Shown one piece after another: positions 51,910 to 59,422 of a DNA stretch of 64,000 nt. The translations under genes were made by a program, and so were the position numbers. Below the pieces are notes generated by a model, which made no database searches, was not told where the DNA came from, and saw only the letters and a list, made by a program, of their open reading frames with translations. The stretch comes from VRUE01 sp963816785. GTDB lineage: Bacteria; Actinomycetota; Thermoleophilia; Solirubrobacterales; 70-9. Location: assembly GCA_963816785.1 (NCBI GenBank), contig CAWFLL010000004.1:930001-994000 (forward strand), written 5' to 3'. Position 1 is the stretch's first letter, and every line of letters starts with the position of its first letter.

Positions 51910-53016
51910 ATGAGGATGCGGGCCGCGGTGCTGGAGGAGTTCGGGGAGCCGCTCGCGGTCCAGGAGGTCGAGCTTGCCGAGCCGCGCGCGGGCGAGGTGC
52001 TCGTCCGGCTCGCCGCCTGCGGCGTCTGCCACACCGACCTCTACACGGCCTCCGGCGCCGACCCCTCGGGCTATGCGCCGACGGTGCTTGGCCATGAGGG
52101 TGCCGGGGTCGTCGAGCAGGTCGGCCCGGACGTCACCTCCCTGTCCACCGGGGACCACGTCGTCACCCTCTTCTCGCCGCAGTGCGGCGAGTGCATCCAC
52201 TGCCTCGACCCGCGGACGAACCTCTGCCTGGCGATCCGCGAGGAGCAGAACAAGGGCCACCTCCCCGACGGCACCACCCGCATCTCTCGCGGGGGCGACG
52301 AGATCCGCCACTTCATGGGCTGCTCGACGTTCGCCGAGTACACGGTGATGCCGGAGATCGCGCTGGCGAAGGTGAATCCGGAGGCGCCGTTCGAGCACGC
52401 ATGCCTGTTCGCCTGCGGCCTCTCGACCGGCCTCGGGGCGGCGATCAACACCGCCGCGGTCCAGGCGGGGAGCACCTGCGCCGTGTTCGGCGCCGGGATG
52501 GTCGGGCTGGGGGCGGTCGCGGGCTGCAGGCTGCAGGGCGCCGAGCGGATCATCTGCGTCGACCTCTCCCAGGACCGGCTCGAGCTCGCCCGAGGCCAGG
52601 GGGCGACGGATCTGCTCGAGGGCGGTGAGGGGGCAGTGGAGCAGATCCTCGAGATGACCGGCGGCTTCGGCTCCGACTACACCTTCGAGGCGACCGGCAA
52701 CGTCGCCGTGATGCGCCAGGCGGTCGAGGCGGCGCGAATGGCATGGGGCCTCTGCACGATCGCCGGGGTGGCCGGAAAGGGCGAGACCCTCGAAGTCGTC
52801 CCCCGCTTCCTGATCACGGGCCGGCGCGTTGCCGGCTCCTCGTTCGGCGGCGTCAAGGGCCGCGACCAGGTTCCGGTGTTGATCGATCGCTACCTGGCCG
52901 GCGAGATCGACGTCGAGCCGTTCATCTCCCACCGGATCGCCCTCGAGGACGTCAACCGGGGCTTCGAGCTGATGGAGGCCCAGGACGGGATCCGCAGCGT
53001 GATCGAGTTCGGCTAG
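51910..53016 (+). CDS. Class III-type Zn alcohol dehydrogenase (S-hydroxymethyl-thiol/formaldehyde dehydrogenase)
   Basis: 368 residues (MRMRAAVLEEFGEPLAVQEV). Catalytic Zn: CGVCHTDLYTASG and GHEGAGVVE. Structural Zn: CGECIHCLDPRTNLC. Class III text: KGHLPDGTTRISRGGDEIRH, FMGCSTFAEYTVMPEIALAK and CLFACGLSTGLGAAINTA. Rossmann GAGMVGLGAVAGCRLQGA, then VDLSQDRLELA with the NAD-specific Asp. Known reaction of close families: oxidation of S-hydroxymethyl-glutathione or -mycothiol to the S-formyl thiol. Which thiol serves here cannot be read from sequence. In operon with formate dehydrogenase. Confidence 0.9.
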   Translation: MRMRAAVLEEFGEPLAVQEVELAEPRAGEVLVRLAACGVCHTDLYTASGADPSGYAPTVLGHEGAGVVEQVGPDVTSLSTGDHVVTLFSPQCGECIHCLDPRTNLCLAIREEQNKGHLPDGTTRISRGGDEIRHFMGCSTFAEYTVMPEIALAKVNPEAPFEHACLFACGLSTGLGAAINTAAVQAGSTCAVFGAGMVGLGAVAGCRLQGAERIICVDLSQDRLELARGQGATDLLEGGEGAVEQILEMTGGFGSDYTFEATGNVAVMRQAVEAARMAWGLCTIAGVAGKGETLEVVPRFLITGRRVAGSSFGGVKGRDQVPVLIDRYLAGEIDVEPFISHRIALEDVNRGFELMEAQDGIRSVIEFG

Positions 53017-53061
53017 CGGACTCCGAGCCGACCGATTCTCCCGACCTATACTGGGCCGATC

Positions 53062-54324
53062 ATCGTCAGGGAACAGGGAATCGGTCGGCGTGGCCTGGGG
53101 ATCGGGCTCGCGATCGCCATCACCGCCCTGGCGTCGATCGCCGTCGCGCAACCGGCCGCGGCGGCCACGCAGACGTTCGGCTACACCGGCGCGGAGCAGA
53201 CCTACACGGTCCCCACCGGCGTCACCTCACTCCACTTCGTCGCCGTCGGGGCCAGGGGCGGCCGGGGCTTCGACAAGTTCGAGGACATCGGTGGGTCGGC
53301 GGGCTTAGGCGCCCGGCTCGAGGGCGACCTCGCGGTCACGCCGGGCCAGGTGCTGTTCATCGCTGTCGGTGGAGCCGGCTTCGACGGCGCCGCGGGAGGA
53401 GGCGGTGGCTTCAACGGAGGCGGCCCATCCAACAGAGGCGACTTCATGACCGCAGGGGGCGGTGGTGGTGGCGCCTCCGACATCAGGACCTGCTCCCGGA
53501 ACGCGGCGGCCTGCTCCGGCGCACCCAGCACCCTCGACTCCAGGCTGGTGGTCGCCGGTGGCGGCGCGGGCGGCGGGGACCAGGGCCGCCGTGAGCAACC
53601 CACTGGGGGCGACGGCGGAAATGCAGGCGAGAACGGCCAGGCCGGACAGTCGATCGGGTGTGGCGGCCCGACTCCAGGCGGCGGCGGGATCGCCGGCACC
53701 CCGGGCGCCGGCGGAGCCGGTGGAAGGGGAGGTGAGGAGGAAGCTCCCGACGGTGGCGGCGGATCGTTCGGCAAGGGCGGGGCGGCCGGATCCAACCTGT
53801 TGAACAGTCAGGTCGGCGGCGGTGGGGGCGGCGGCTATTACGGCGGCGGCGCCGGAGGATCGGCGAATGGGTGCAGCGCCGGAGGCGGCGGCGGCGGGTC
53901 GAGCTACGCGGCCCAGGCCGGCGTCAAAAACCTTGCGATCGCGACCGACACGACGGGCATGGCGCAGATCGTCCTCAGCACGCCGAAGCCGCCGAACGGC
54001 TTCAAGTTCGGCAAGCTGAAGCGGAACAGGCGGAACGGCACCGCGACCCTGACGGTCGACGTCCCGGGGCCCGGCACGCTGGCGCTGGCCGGCAACGGGA
54101 TCGCCGGCCAGAAGCCGGCGGGGAAGGCGAGCGCGCTGACCAGCGCGGCGCAGGTCGTCCCCGGCGCAGGCAAGGTGAAGCTCAAGATCCGCGCCAAGGG
54201 CAAGGCGAAGCGGAAGCTGACCGACAACGGCAAGGTGATGGTGACCGCCAGGGTCACCTACACCCCGACCGAAGGCGACCCGCTGACCAGGAAGCGGAAG
54301 ATCAAGCTCGTCAAGAGCGGCTAG
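53062..54324 (+). CDS. Secreted glycine-rich repeat protein with beta-sandwich C-terminus
   Basis: The frame is open from about 53062. A signal-like segment (GIGRRGLGIGLAIAITALAS, IAVAQPAAAA) leads to QTFGYTGAEQTYTVPTGVTS and a long Gly-rich region with GGGG loops, the pattern of Gly-rich cell-surface domains also seen in PE_PGRS-like proteins. The C-terminal 100 residues (NGTATLTVDVPGPGTLALAG, GKVKLKIRAKGKAKRKLTDN, GKVMVTARVTYTPTEGDPLT) form a Lys-rich beta-sandwich repeated in many Thermoleophilia secreted proteins. No ATG, GTG or TTG lies at a sensible place, so the start may be hidden by an error. Likely wall or surface protein. Confidence 0.75.
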   Translation: MVREQGIGRRGLGIGLAIAITALASIAVAQPAAAATQTFGYTGAEQTYTVPTGVTSLHFVAVGARGGRGFDKFEDIGGSAGLGARLEGDLAVTPGQVLFIAVGGAGFDGAAGGGGGFNGGGPSNRGDFMTAGGGGGGASDIRTCSRNAAACSGAPSTLDSRLVVAGGGAGGGDQGRREQPTGGDGGNAGENGQAGQSIGCGGPTPGGGGIAGTPGAGGAGGRGGEEEAPDGGGGSFGKGGAAGSNLLNSQVGGGGGGGYYGGGAGGSANGCSAGGGGGGSSYAAQAGVKNLAIATDTTGMAQIVLSTPKPPNGFKFGKLKRNRRNGTATLTVDVPGPGTLALAGNGIAGQKPAGKASALTSAAQVVPGAGKVKLKIRAKGKAKRKLTDNGKVMVTARVTYTPTEGDPLTRKRKIKLVKSG

Positions 54325-54815
54325 CCGAGCAGGCGAGCGCCGATGCGATCGCCGATCGCGATCGCGACCCGCAGCGCCGAGCCGAAGATCGACATCAGCA
54401 GGATCCGCAGCCGGCCATGGTGGCGGTGCCTCGCGAGTGCCGGCGCGAGGCCGGCCGCGACCCCGGCGAGGCCGGGGAACGGGCGGATGAAGAAGGAGAG
54501 CTCGCGGATCCGGCCATCGGGTGCGAGGCGCAGCAGCTGGGCCTCTTCCACCTCGGCGCCGGCGAGGCGGCCCCGGTAGACGAGGACCCTCGAGTCGTCG
54601 TCGCCGACCTCGTCGGTGTAGTTGATCTCCCCGAGCTCCTCGAGGACCATGCCAAACAGCTCCCGGGCCTGCTCGATCCCCTCGAAGCGAAGCCGCTCGC
54701 TGACCGGCGAGTGGATCACCACGTCCGGGGTCAGGGTGTCGAGGAGGGCCTCGAGGTCGCGGCGCTCACCGGCAGCGCGGAAGGCGCTGACATGGGACTC
54801 CGCGGCATCCGGCAT
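54321..54815 (-). CDS. SnoaL/NTF2-like protein
   Basis: 164 residues (MPDAAESHVSAFRAAGERRD). Text LEALLDTLTPDVVIHSPVSE, RFEGIEQARELFGMVLEEL, VLVYRGRLAGAEVEEAQLLR and DGRIRELSFFIRPFPGLAGV gives the NTF2-like cone with its hydrophobic pocket. Polyketide-cyclase-like or epoxide hydrolase-like roles are known for relatives. Nothing nearby fixes a substrate. Converges with the Gly-rich gene, overlapping by four bases. Confidence 0.85.
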   Translation of the reverse strand: MPDAAESHVSAFRAAGERRDLEALLDTLTPDVVIHSPVSERLRFEGIEQARELFGMVLEELGEINYTDEVGDDDSRVLVYRGRLAGAEVEEAQLLRLAPDGRIRELSFFIRPFPGLAGVAAGLAPALARHRHHGRLRILLMSIFGSALRVAIAIGDRIGARLLG

Positions 54816-55016
54816 GGCGGGGCCAGTCTATTTGCGTCCGGGGTCCCGCTCGGGGGGCCCGCTGCCGGGCACCACGACCAGCTCACTGCCCGGGAGCGTC
54901 CGGACCAGCTGACGAGGCGAACCGCGGCGTCACCCCTCGCGGCCGTAGATGGCGAGCAGCCGCGATCGCGAGCCAGATCAGCTGACCGGCGATCGAGGCG
55001 ATGCAGAGGCGGCGGA
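54816..55016. other. Intergenic stretch, nothing clear
   Basis: About 200 bases between two minus-strand genes. It contains only GC-rich text and no hairpin, RNA or coding frame that I can support. Confidence 0.4.
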
Positions 55017-55964
55017 TCAACGCAGGCGGCGCTTGATCGCCGCCCAGACCGCTCTCACGCCCTCTCGCCCTGACACCGGAGGGCGATTGGCCTCCATCGC
55101 ACAATGGCCATCCAGCGCCGTCCGAACCGCCTCGTTCTCGGCCCGCAGCTGCTGGACGTCGTGAAGCAGGGCGGTGGCCTCTCGCTCCTCAGCGGGATCG
55201 AGGCGTTCGAGCTCCTCGGGCGTCGGTGCCCGCGACCCTTTGAGCAGCGTGACCGCACCGTGGTCGTCCTGAGCGGTCTCGGCGGCCCTCTCGAAGAACC
55301 CATTTGGCATCAGCTTCTCGATCGTGAACAGCCTGCCCCAGTGCTCTTCGATCCACCAGGGCGAGTGCAGGACCATCGGGCCTCCGCGGTCCCAGCCCTG
55401 ACCGGGCACGAAGACGTTCATGCCGACATTCCTCTCGTCCCACGGCTCGCCCGCCACCGCCTCGGACATCCCCTCCCCCATGAAGGTCGCGACGAGCCGA
55501 CCGCCGGGGGCCAGGATCCGATCGATCTCCAGGACCCAGTCCGCCCAGGTGTCGGAGATGTGGGTGAAGACGGACAGCGCGTAGACGAGGTCGAACTTGC
55601 CATCGGGAAAGGGCAGCGGCGGGAGCTCGTCGTTGACCACGAACGACAGCGACGGGCTGAGGTGCCGGCTGTTCCACTCGATGCACGGGGCGCTGATGTC
55701 GGATCCCCAGAGCTCGCACTCGGGCGCCTCCTCGGCGAGATGGCGAATGGCGCGGCCCGGCCCGCAGCCGAAGTCGAGGACGGTCTTTCCCGCCCAGCTC
55801 CACTCATCGGGCAGTGCCCCTTCGATGGCTCGGCGGCTCTGCCGCCCCCTCTCAAGGTAGGCCTCCCGCTCTCTCCAGGAGGCGGGACCCTGCCTCATGT
55901 GGGCGGAGAGATCGTCCGGGGGAATCGGGACCTCCGCCCTCACCGCTTCTTCGCTCGCCCCCAC
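55017..55964 (-). CDS. Class I SAM-dependent methyltransferase with coiled-coil tail
   Basis: 315 residues. Motif I VLDFGCGPGRAIRHLAEEAP, motif II ELWGSDISAPCIEWNSRHLS, motif post-I FDLVYALSVFTHISDTWADW and RILAPGGRLVATFMGEGMSE, the type 11/12 fold. The final third (LERLDPAEEREATALLHDVQ, QLRAENEAVRTALDGHC) is a helix of coiled-coil type, as in glycan-modifying or O-antigen-associated methyltransferases. Could methylate a sugar or lipid carrier. Substrate unknown. Confidence 0.88.
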   Translation of the reverse strand: MGASEEAVRAEVPIPPDDLSAHMRQGPASWREREAYLERGRQSRRAIEGALPDEWSWAGKTVLDFGCGPGRAIRHLAEEAPECELWGSDISAPCIEWNSRHLSPSLSFVVNDELPPLPFPDGKFDLVYALSVFTHISDTWADWVLEIDRILAPGGRLVATFMGEGMSEAVAGEPWDERNVGMNVFVPGQGWDRGGPMVLHSPWWIEEHWGRLFTIEKLMPNGFFERAAETAQDDHGAVTLLKGSRAPTPEELERLDPAEEREATALLHDVQQLRAENEAVRTALDGHCAMEANRPPVSGREGVRAVWAAIKRRLR

Positions 55965-55990
55965 GCGGGGAGCCTACCCACCTCCTCAGC

Positions 55991-57115
55991 TCATTCGCTG
56001 TGGCTGGCCTGGTCCAGGAACGGCGTCAGATAGCGCCCGACGATCTTGCCTTCCTCGGTGCCGTCCCACGGCGGCTCCTTGCTGGCGCTCGACGTTTCTC
56101 CGTGGCCTCCGGCAAGGTGGCCAGACAGGTACAGAGGCTCCTCGCCGGTCCAGAGGACGCCCCGCAGGATCGGATCCAGCGTCTCGGCCGCCACCTCGCA
56201 GCCGAGCTCGGCGGCGATCGCTTCCGCTGCCACGTCGGCCTGCTGGGTCGCGATGCCGCCCTGCTTGACCGGAAAGGTCGTCACGTCTCCTGCGGCAAAC
56301 GAATGCTGCATCCCCTGGATCCGGCCGTGCCCGTCGACGGCGATGAAGCCGTCATTGTCGTGAGGGACGCCGCCGATCTGCCGGCCCTCGATCCGGGGCA
56401 GGCTGAGGACAGCATCGGCCTCGATCGTCGCGCTGGGCGAGACCGTCAGGTGTCCGCTGTCGTACCTGACCGGGGTGGCGCCGGCGATGACCTCGATCCC
56501 GCGCTCGGCGAGCAGCTCGCTGACCTGCTGACTCGCCCGCTGGCCGAAGAGGTGCAGGGGCGCGTCCTCGGGCGTGACGATGACCAGGCTCGCGCCATCG
56601 ACCCCCGCCTTGGAGAGCTCGCTGTCGGCGAGCAGCGCCAGCTCGTAGATCGGCAGCGCCCAGCTGCCGCCGCCGGGGACCGTGAACGCCACCCGCCGCA
56701 GCTTCCGCTCGCGCAGGTCGCGGACCACGTCCTGAACCCTGCCGTCATCGGCCACGCCCCAGAAGGTCACTGCGCCGGAGACCCCGGCCAGCAGCCGCGA
56801 TCCGCAGGCGACGATGAGGTGGTCGTAGCCGACCTCCTCTCCGTCGTGAGTGCGGGCCACCTGCTGCTCGCCATTGACCGAGCCGATGCTGTCGAGATGG
56901 AAGGCCGCGCCGCAGCGTTCGGCGAGCGGCCGCAGGCCATAGCGCATCCCGTGTGAGGCCCCGTAGGGCTCGGCTACCGCGAAGGGCCGATAGATGAAGT
57001 CCTCGCGCGGCGAGTACATGGCGACATCGACCCGATCGCCCGCCATGTCGCGAAGGGCAATCGCCGCCTCGAGCGCGGCAACACCACCGCCGGCGATCAG
57101 AACCCGGGAGCTCAT
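55991..57115 (-). CDS. FAD/NAD(P)-dependent oxidoreductase (SQR/NDH-2-like)
   Basis: 374 residues from the ATG at 57115 (MSSRVLIAGGGVAALEAAIA), with the GxGxxA/G dinucleotide fold starting at residue 5. Then VAMYSPREDFIYRPFAVAEP, YDHLIVACGSRLLAG (ATG-like motif), GVADDGRVQDVVRDLRERKL, and HSFAAGDVTTFPVKQGGIAT, the second FAD-binding motif GD. There is no paired Cys at the canonical sulfide:quinone oxidoreductase positions that I can see, so a sulfide role is not supported. An NADH or other quinone reductase is possible. Heads the minus-strand side of the stress cluster. Confidence 0.82.
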   Translation of the reverse strand: MSSRVLIAGGGVAALEAAIALRDMAGDRVDVAMYSPREDFIYRPFAVAEPYGASHGMRYGLRPLAERCGAAFHLDSIGSVNGEQQVARTHDGEEVGYDHLIVACGSRLLAGVSGAVTFWGVADDGRVQDVVRDLRERKLRRVAFTVPGGGSWALPIYELALLADSELSKAGVDGASLVIVTPEDAPLHLFGQRASQQVSELLAERGIEVIAGATPVRYDSGHLTVSPSATIEADAVLSLPRIEGRQIGGVPHDNDGFIAVDGHGRIQGMQHSFAAGDVTTFPVKQGGIATQQADVAAEAIAAELGCEVAAETLDPILRGVLWTGEEPLYLSGHLAGGHGETSSASKEPPWDGTEEGKIVGRYLTPFLDQASHSE

Positions 57116-57300
57116 CGGCGGGCCTTTACGGTCTTTACGGTCTGCCCCATCGATTCCCGAAGCTCTCGAGCCGTAACGGCCATGGGTCGAGTTTTCTGCC
57201 TGGAGAGGGTCGTGGCATCCGGAGTACCCCCAATCTTGGCATGCGGTCTTCCCCCGATGCAGGCCATGGCCTGACATGGGTCAGCCGCCCATGCATCGGC
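57116..57300. other. Intergenic stretch with a 9-bp tandem repeat
   Basis: CTTTACGGT is repeated twice in tandem at about 57123-57141 just upstream of the oxidoreductase start, on the minus strand ACCGTAAAG twice. This could be a direct-repeat operator. Otherwise nothing recognisable. Open frames here have no character. Confidence 0.35.
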
Positions 57301-58014
57301 TCAACCTTCTGGTCGCCGGGACGCGGTGGTCGGGACGTGGGCCCGGCCGCCATCGCCGAATTCCCGCAACACCTGGATCACCTCACCGTCAGAAACCTGG
57401 GAGAAGTCGCGGTACCACTGCCCGATCCCATACAGCGCCTCGGGCGTCAGCAGGCAGACCACATCATCGGCCTCCCCGCGGAGTCGCCTTGCCGAATCGA
57501 GGGCGCAGACCGGGACCGCGAGCACCACTTTCCGCGGGCCACGTCGTCTCACCGCCCGCAGCGCCGCAATGTCGGTGACGCCGGTCGCGACCCCATCGTC
57601 GACGACGATCACCGTCCGGCCCGAGAGCTCAACCGGCGATCGATCGCCACGATAGGCAGCCACGCGGCGACGCAGCTCTGCGGTCTCACGGGCGGCAATC
57701 GAGTCCAGGACAGCCCCGCTCAACCCCAACCCCGCGACCGCCTCGGGATCGATCACGCGGGTTCCGTCCTCGACGATGGCGCCGACTCCATACTCAGGGT
57801 TGTGAGGCGCACCGAGCTTGCGGACTGCGAGGACCTCGAGTGGAGCGTCGAGCGCCAGGGCGACCTCGCGGGCCACCGGCACGCCGCCGCGTGGCAGGGC
57901 GAGAACGATCGGGCGCTCACCCGCCAGTGGAAGCAGGCGCTCCGCCAATCGCCGTCCAGCCTGATGCCGATCGGCGAAGCGGCCACCACCGCGGCTTGCC
58001 TCAGTTGAGGACAA
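57301..58014 (-). CDS. Phosphoribosyltransferase-family protein
   Basis: 237 residues. The apparent start is the TTG at 58014, overlapping the dodecin end; the domain begins FADRHQAGRRLAERLLPLAG. Type I PRTase landmarks: IVLALPRGGVPVAREVALAL, LEVLAVRKLGAPHNPEYGVG, and the PRPP loop GRTVIVVDDGVATGVTDIAA (VVDDG-x-ATG). This stand-alone group, sometimes fused to a dienelactone hydrolase, is found in stress and hypoxia clusters (the DosR-regulated Rv0571c is a relative). The base substrate is unknown. Confidence 0.88.
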   Translation of the reverse strand: MSSTEASRGGGRFADRHQAGRRLAERLLPLAGERPIVLALPRGGVPVAREVALALDAPLEVLAVRKLGAPHNPEYGVGAIVEDGTRVIDPEAVAGLGLSGAVLDSIAARETAELRRRVAAYRGDRSPVELSGRTVIVVDDGVATGVTDIAALRAVRRRGPRKVVLAVPVCALDSARRLRGEADDVVCLLTPEALYGIGQWYRDFSQVSDGEVIQVLREFGDGGRAHVPTTASRRPEG

Positions 58015-58201
58015 AGCTCACCTTCAGATCAACCCGGTAGCCGTTGACCTCTCCGTCTTTGACGAGAACCTTCTGCTCCTTCACCCAGGCGCCGCGGATA
58101 TCGCGGACCGTCTCGGACGCCTTGCCGATGCCCTGACGGATCGCGTCCTCGAAGCTCTCGTCCGACATTGCCGTGATCTCGATCACCTTCGCAACCGCCA
58201 T
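58001..58201 (-). CDS. Dodecin
   Basis: 66 residues (MAVAKVIEITAMSDESFEDA, IRQGIGKASETVRDIRGAWV, KEQKVLVKDGEVNGYRVDLK). The length and the V-EI-G/M-SxxSxEDA and GAWVKEQKV motifs are those of dodecins, dodecameric flavin-storage proteins. The aromatic flavin-stacking residue corresponds to Trp in GAWVKEQ. The start has AGGAGG a few bases upstream. It is the first gene of the minus-strand side, divergent from the Hsp20-like gene. Confidence 0.93.
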   Translation of the reverse strand: MAVAKVIEITAMSDESFEDAIRQGIGKASETVRDIRGAWVKEQKVLVKDGEVNGYRVDLKVSFVLN

Positions 58202-58339
58202 GTCTACCTCCTTGCAGGATCATTAAGTTCGTCGATTCTCCAGCTCACCTGCCGAACGGGCATCGGGGTCTCGCCATCACTTCGCTGTGGCCTTACCCGG
58301 ATGCCGGGGGCTCGGACCACGCCTAGATTCGGATCAGGC

Positions 58340-58369
58340 GAATCCGCAGACCAAGAATCCGCAGGCCAA
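58340..58369 (+). repeat. 15-bp tandem direct repeat upstream of the Hsp20-like gene
   Basis: GAATCCGCAGACCAA (58340-58354) is followed immediately by GAATCCGCAGGCCAA (58355-58369), one mismatch. It ends just before the AGGAGG of the Hsp20-like gene, in the short divergent region with dodecin. It could be a regulator site or a small duplication. Confidence 0.55.
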
Positions 58370-58380
58370 AGGAGGCTCTG

Positions 58381-58572
58381 ATGGCGGTGGAGGTGATCCG
58401 CAAGAACACAGCGGTGGTTTTGCGGGCCGACCTGCCGGGAATCAAACCCGACGAGGTGAAGATCACCGTCGAGGCCACCACCGAAGACGGCGTCCTCGAA
58501 GTGACGATTCCCCTGCCCGAGGCCGAGGAGAAGAAGCCGGTCGAGATCAAGCCGAAGTCGAAGGCCGAGTAG
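58381..58572 (+). CDS. Mini Hsp20/alpha-crystallin protein with the middle of the domain missing
   Basis: 63 residues with a strong AGGAGG ribosome site. Residues 1-30 (MAVEVIRKNTAVVLRADLPG, IKPDEVKITVE) are the start of an alpha-crystallin domain. The next residues (ATTEDGVLEVTIPLPEAEEK, KPVEIKPKSK) are its last strand and the IxI-like tail. The roughly 40-60 residues between (core strands, dimer loop) are absent. It may be an internal deletion or a lineage-specific short form. It lies three bases before the USP gene, so they are co-transcribed. Confidence 0.65.
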   Translation: MAVEVIRKNTAVVLRADLPGIKPDEVKITVEATTEDGVLEVTIPLPEAEEKKPVEIKPKSKAE

Positions 58573-58575
58573 GCG

Positions 58576-59422
58576 ATGCGCCTGCTGGTCGCTTTCGACG
58601 GCAGCGACGGTGGCCGCGACGCGCTCGAGCTCGCCCGGGTCCTGGCAGCGCCCGAGCAGGAAGCGAGTGCGCTGGTGGTCACCGTCCTCCACGCCGGGCC
58701 GCTGCCGATGGAATACGCCCTGCTGAACGCGGAGGAAGCGACTGAGGCCGAGCCGTTCTTCGAGGAGGCGAGGGAGAGGCTCTCGGGCATGGCCGTCGAG
58801 ACCCACGCCTACGGGGGCGGGTCCCCGGCGGGGATCCTCACCACGCTCGCCGAGCGGGATGACTTCGACGCCATCGTCGTCGGCTCGCCCCACCGCGGCG
58901 CCTTGGGCCGGGTGATGCTCGGGAGCGTCGCGATGAGCCTCCTCAACGGCGCGCCGACAGATGTCGCGGTGGCGCCGAAGGGCTACGTCGAGGCCCACCA
59001 CGAGACTCTCAGGGACATCGCGGTCGGCTACGACGGCACTCCCGAAGCCAAGGTCGCCCTGCGAGCGGGCCGAAGCCCTGGCGAAGCGCTCCGACGCCAG
59101 GATCAAGCTCATCACCGTGGTCAGGCCCCCGGTCGCAGCGCCGGTGATGGTGCCGGGGGCCTACGCACCGGAGTCTCCGCCGGAGCCAGACAGGGTCATC
59201 CACGAGGGCCTCGACTCGGTCGATTCCGCGCTCGCCGCCGAGCCCATCCGACTCGACGGCGATCCGGCCCTCGAGCTTGCGAGAGCGTGCGAGGAGGGAG
59301 TCGACCTGCTGGTCGTCGGGTCTCGCGGCTACGGGCCATTGATGCGGGTCCTCCTCGGCTCGGTCTCGAGAAAGGTCATTCGCGACGCCCCCTGTCCCGT
59401 GCTCGTCGTGCGACGGCCATGA
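58576..59422 (+). CDS. Universal stress protein, two UspA domains (one frameshift)
   Basis: About 282 residues. Domain 1: MRLLVAFDGSDGGRDALELA, DAIVVGSPHRGALGRVMLGS with ATP-loop G-x2-G-x9-G(S). Domain 2: RDIAVGYDGTPEAKVALR, and after a slip near 59070 RSDARIKLITVVRPPVAAPV, LLVVGSRGYGPLMRVLLGSV, SRKVIRDAPCPVLVVRRP. Both domains keep the nucleotide-binding pattern. Known relatives bind ATP and are induced in hypoxia or dormancy. The stop overlaps the PEP synthase-like start (ATGA). Confidence 0.88.

Noticed and set aside
55991..57115. Assignment of the FAD protein as sulfide:quinone oxidoreductase
   Set aside because: I could not find the conserved redox Cys pair, so only the general FAD/NAD(P) family is supported.
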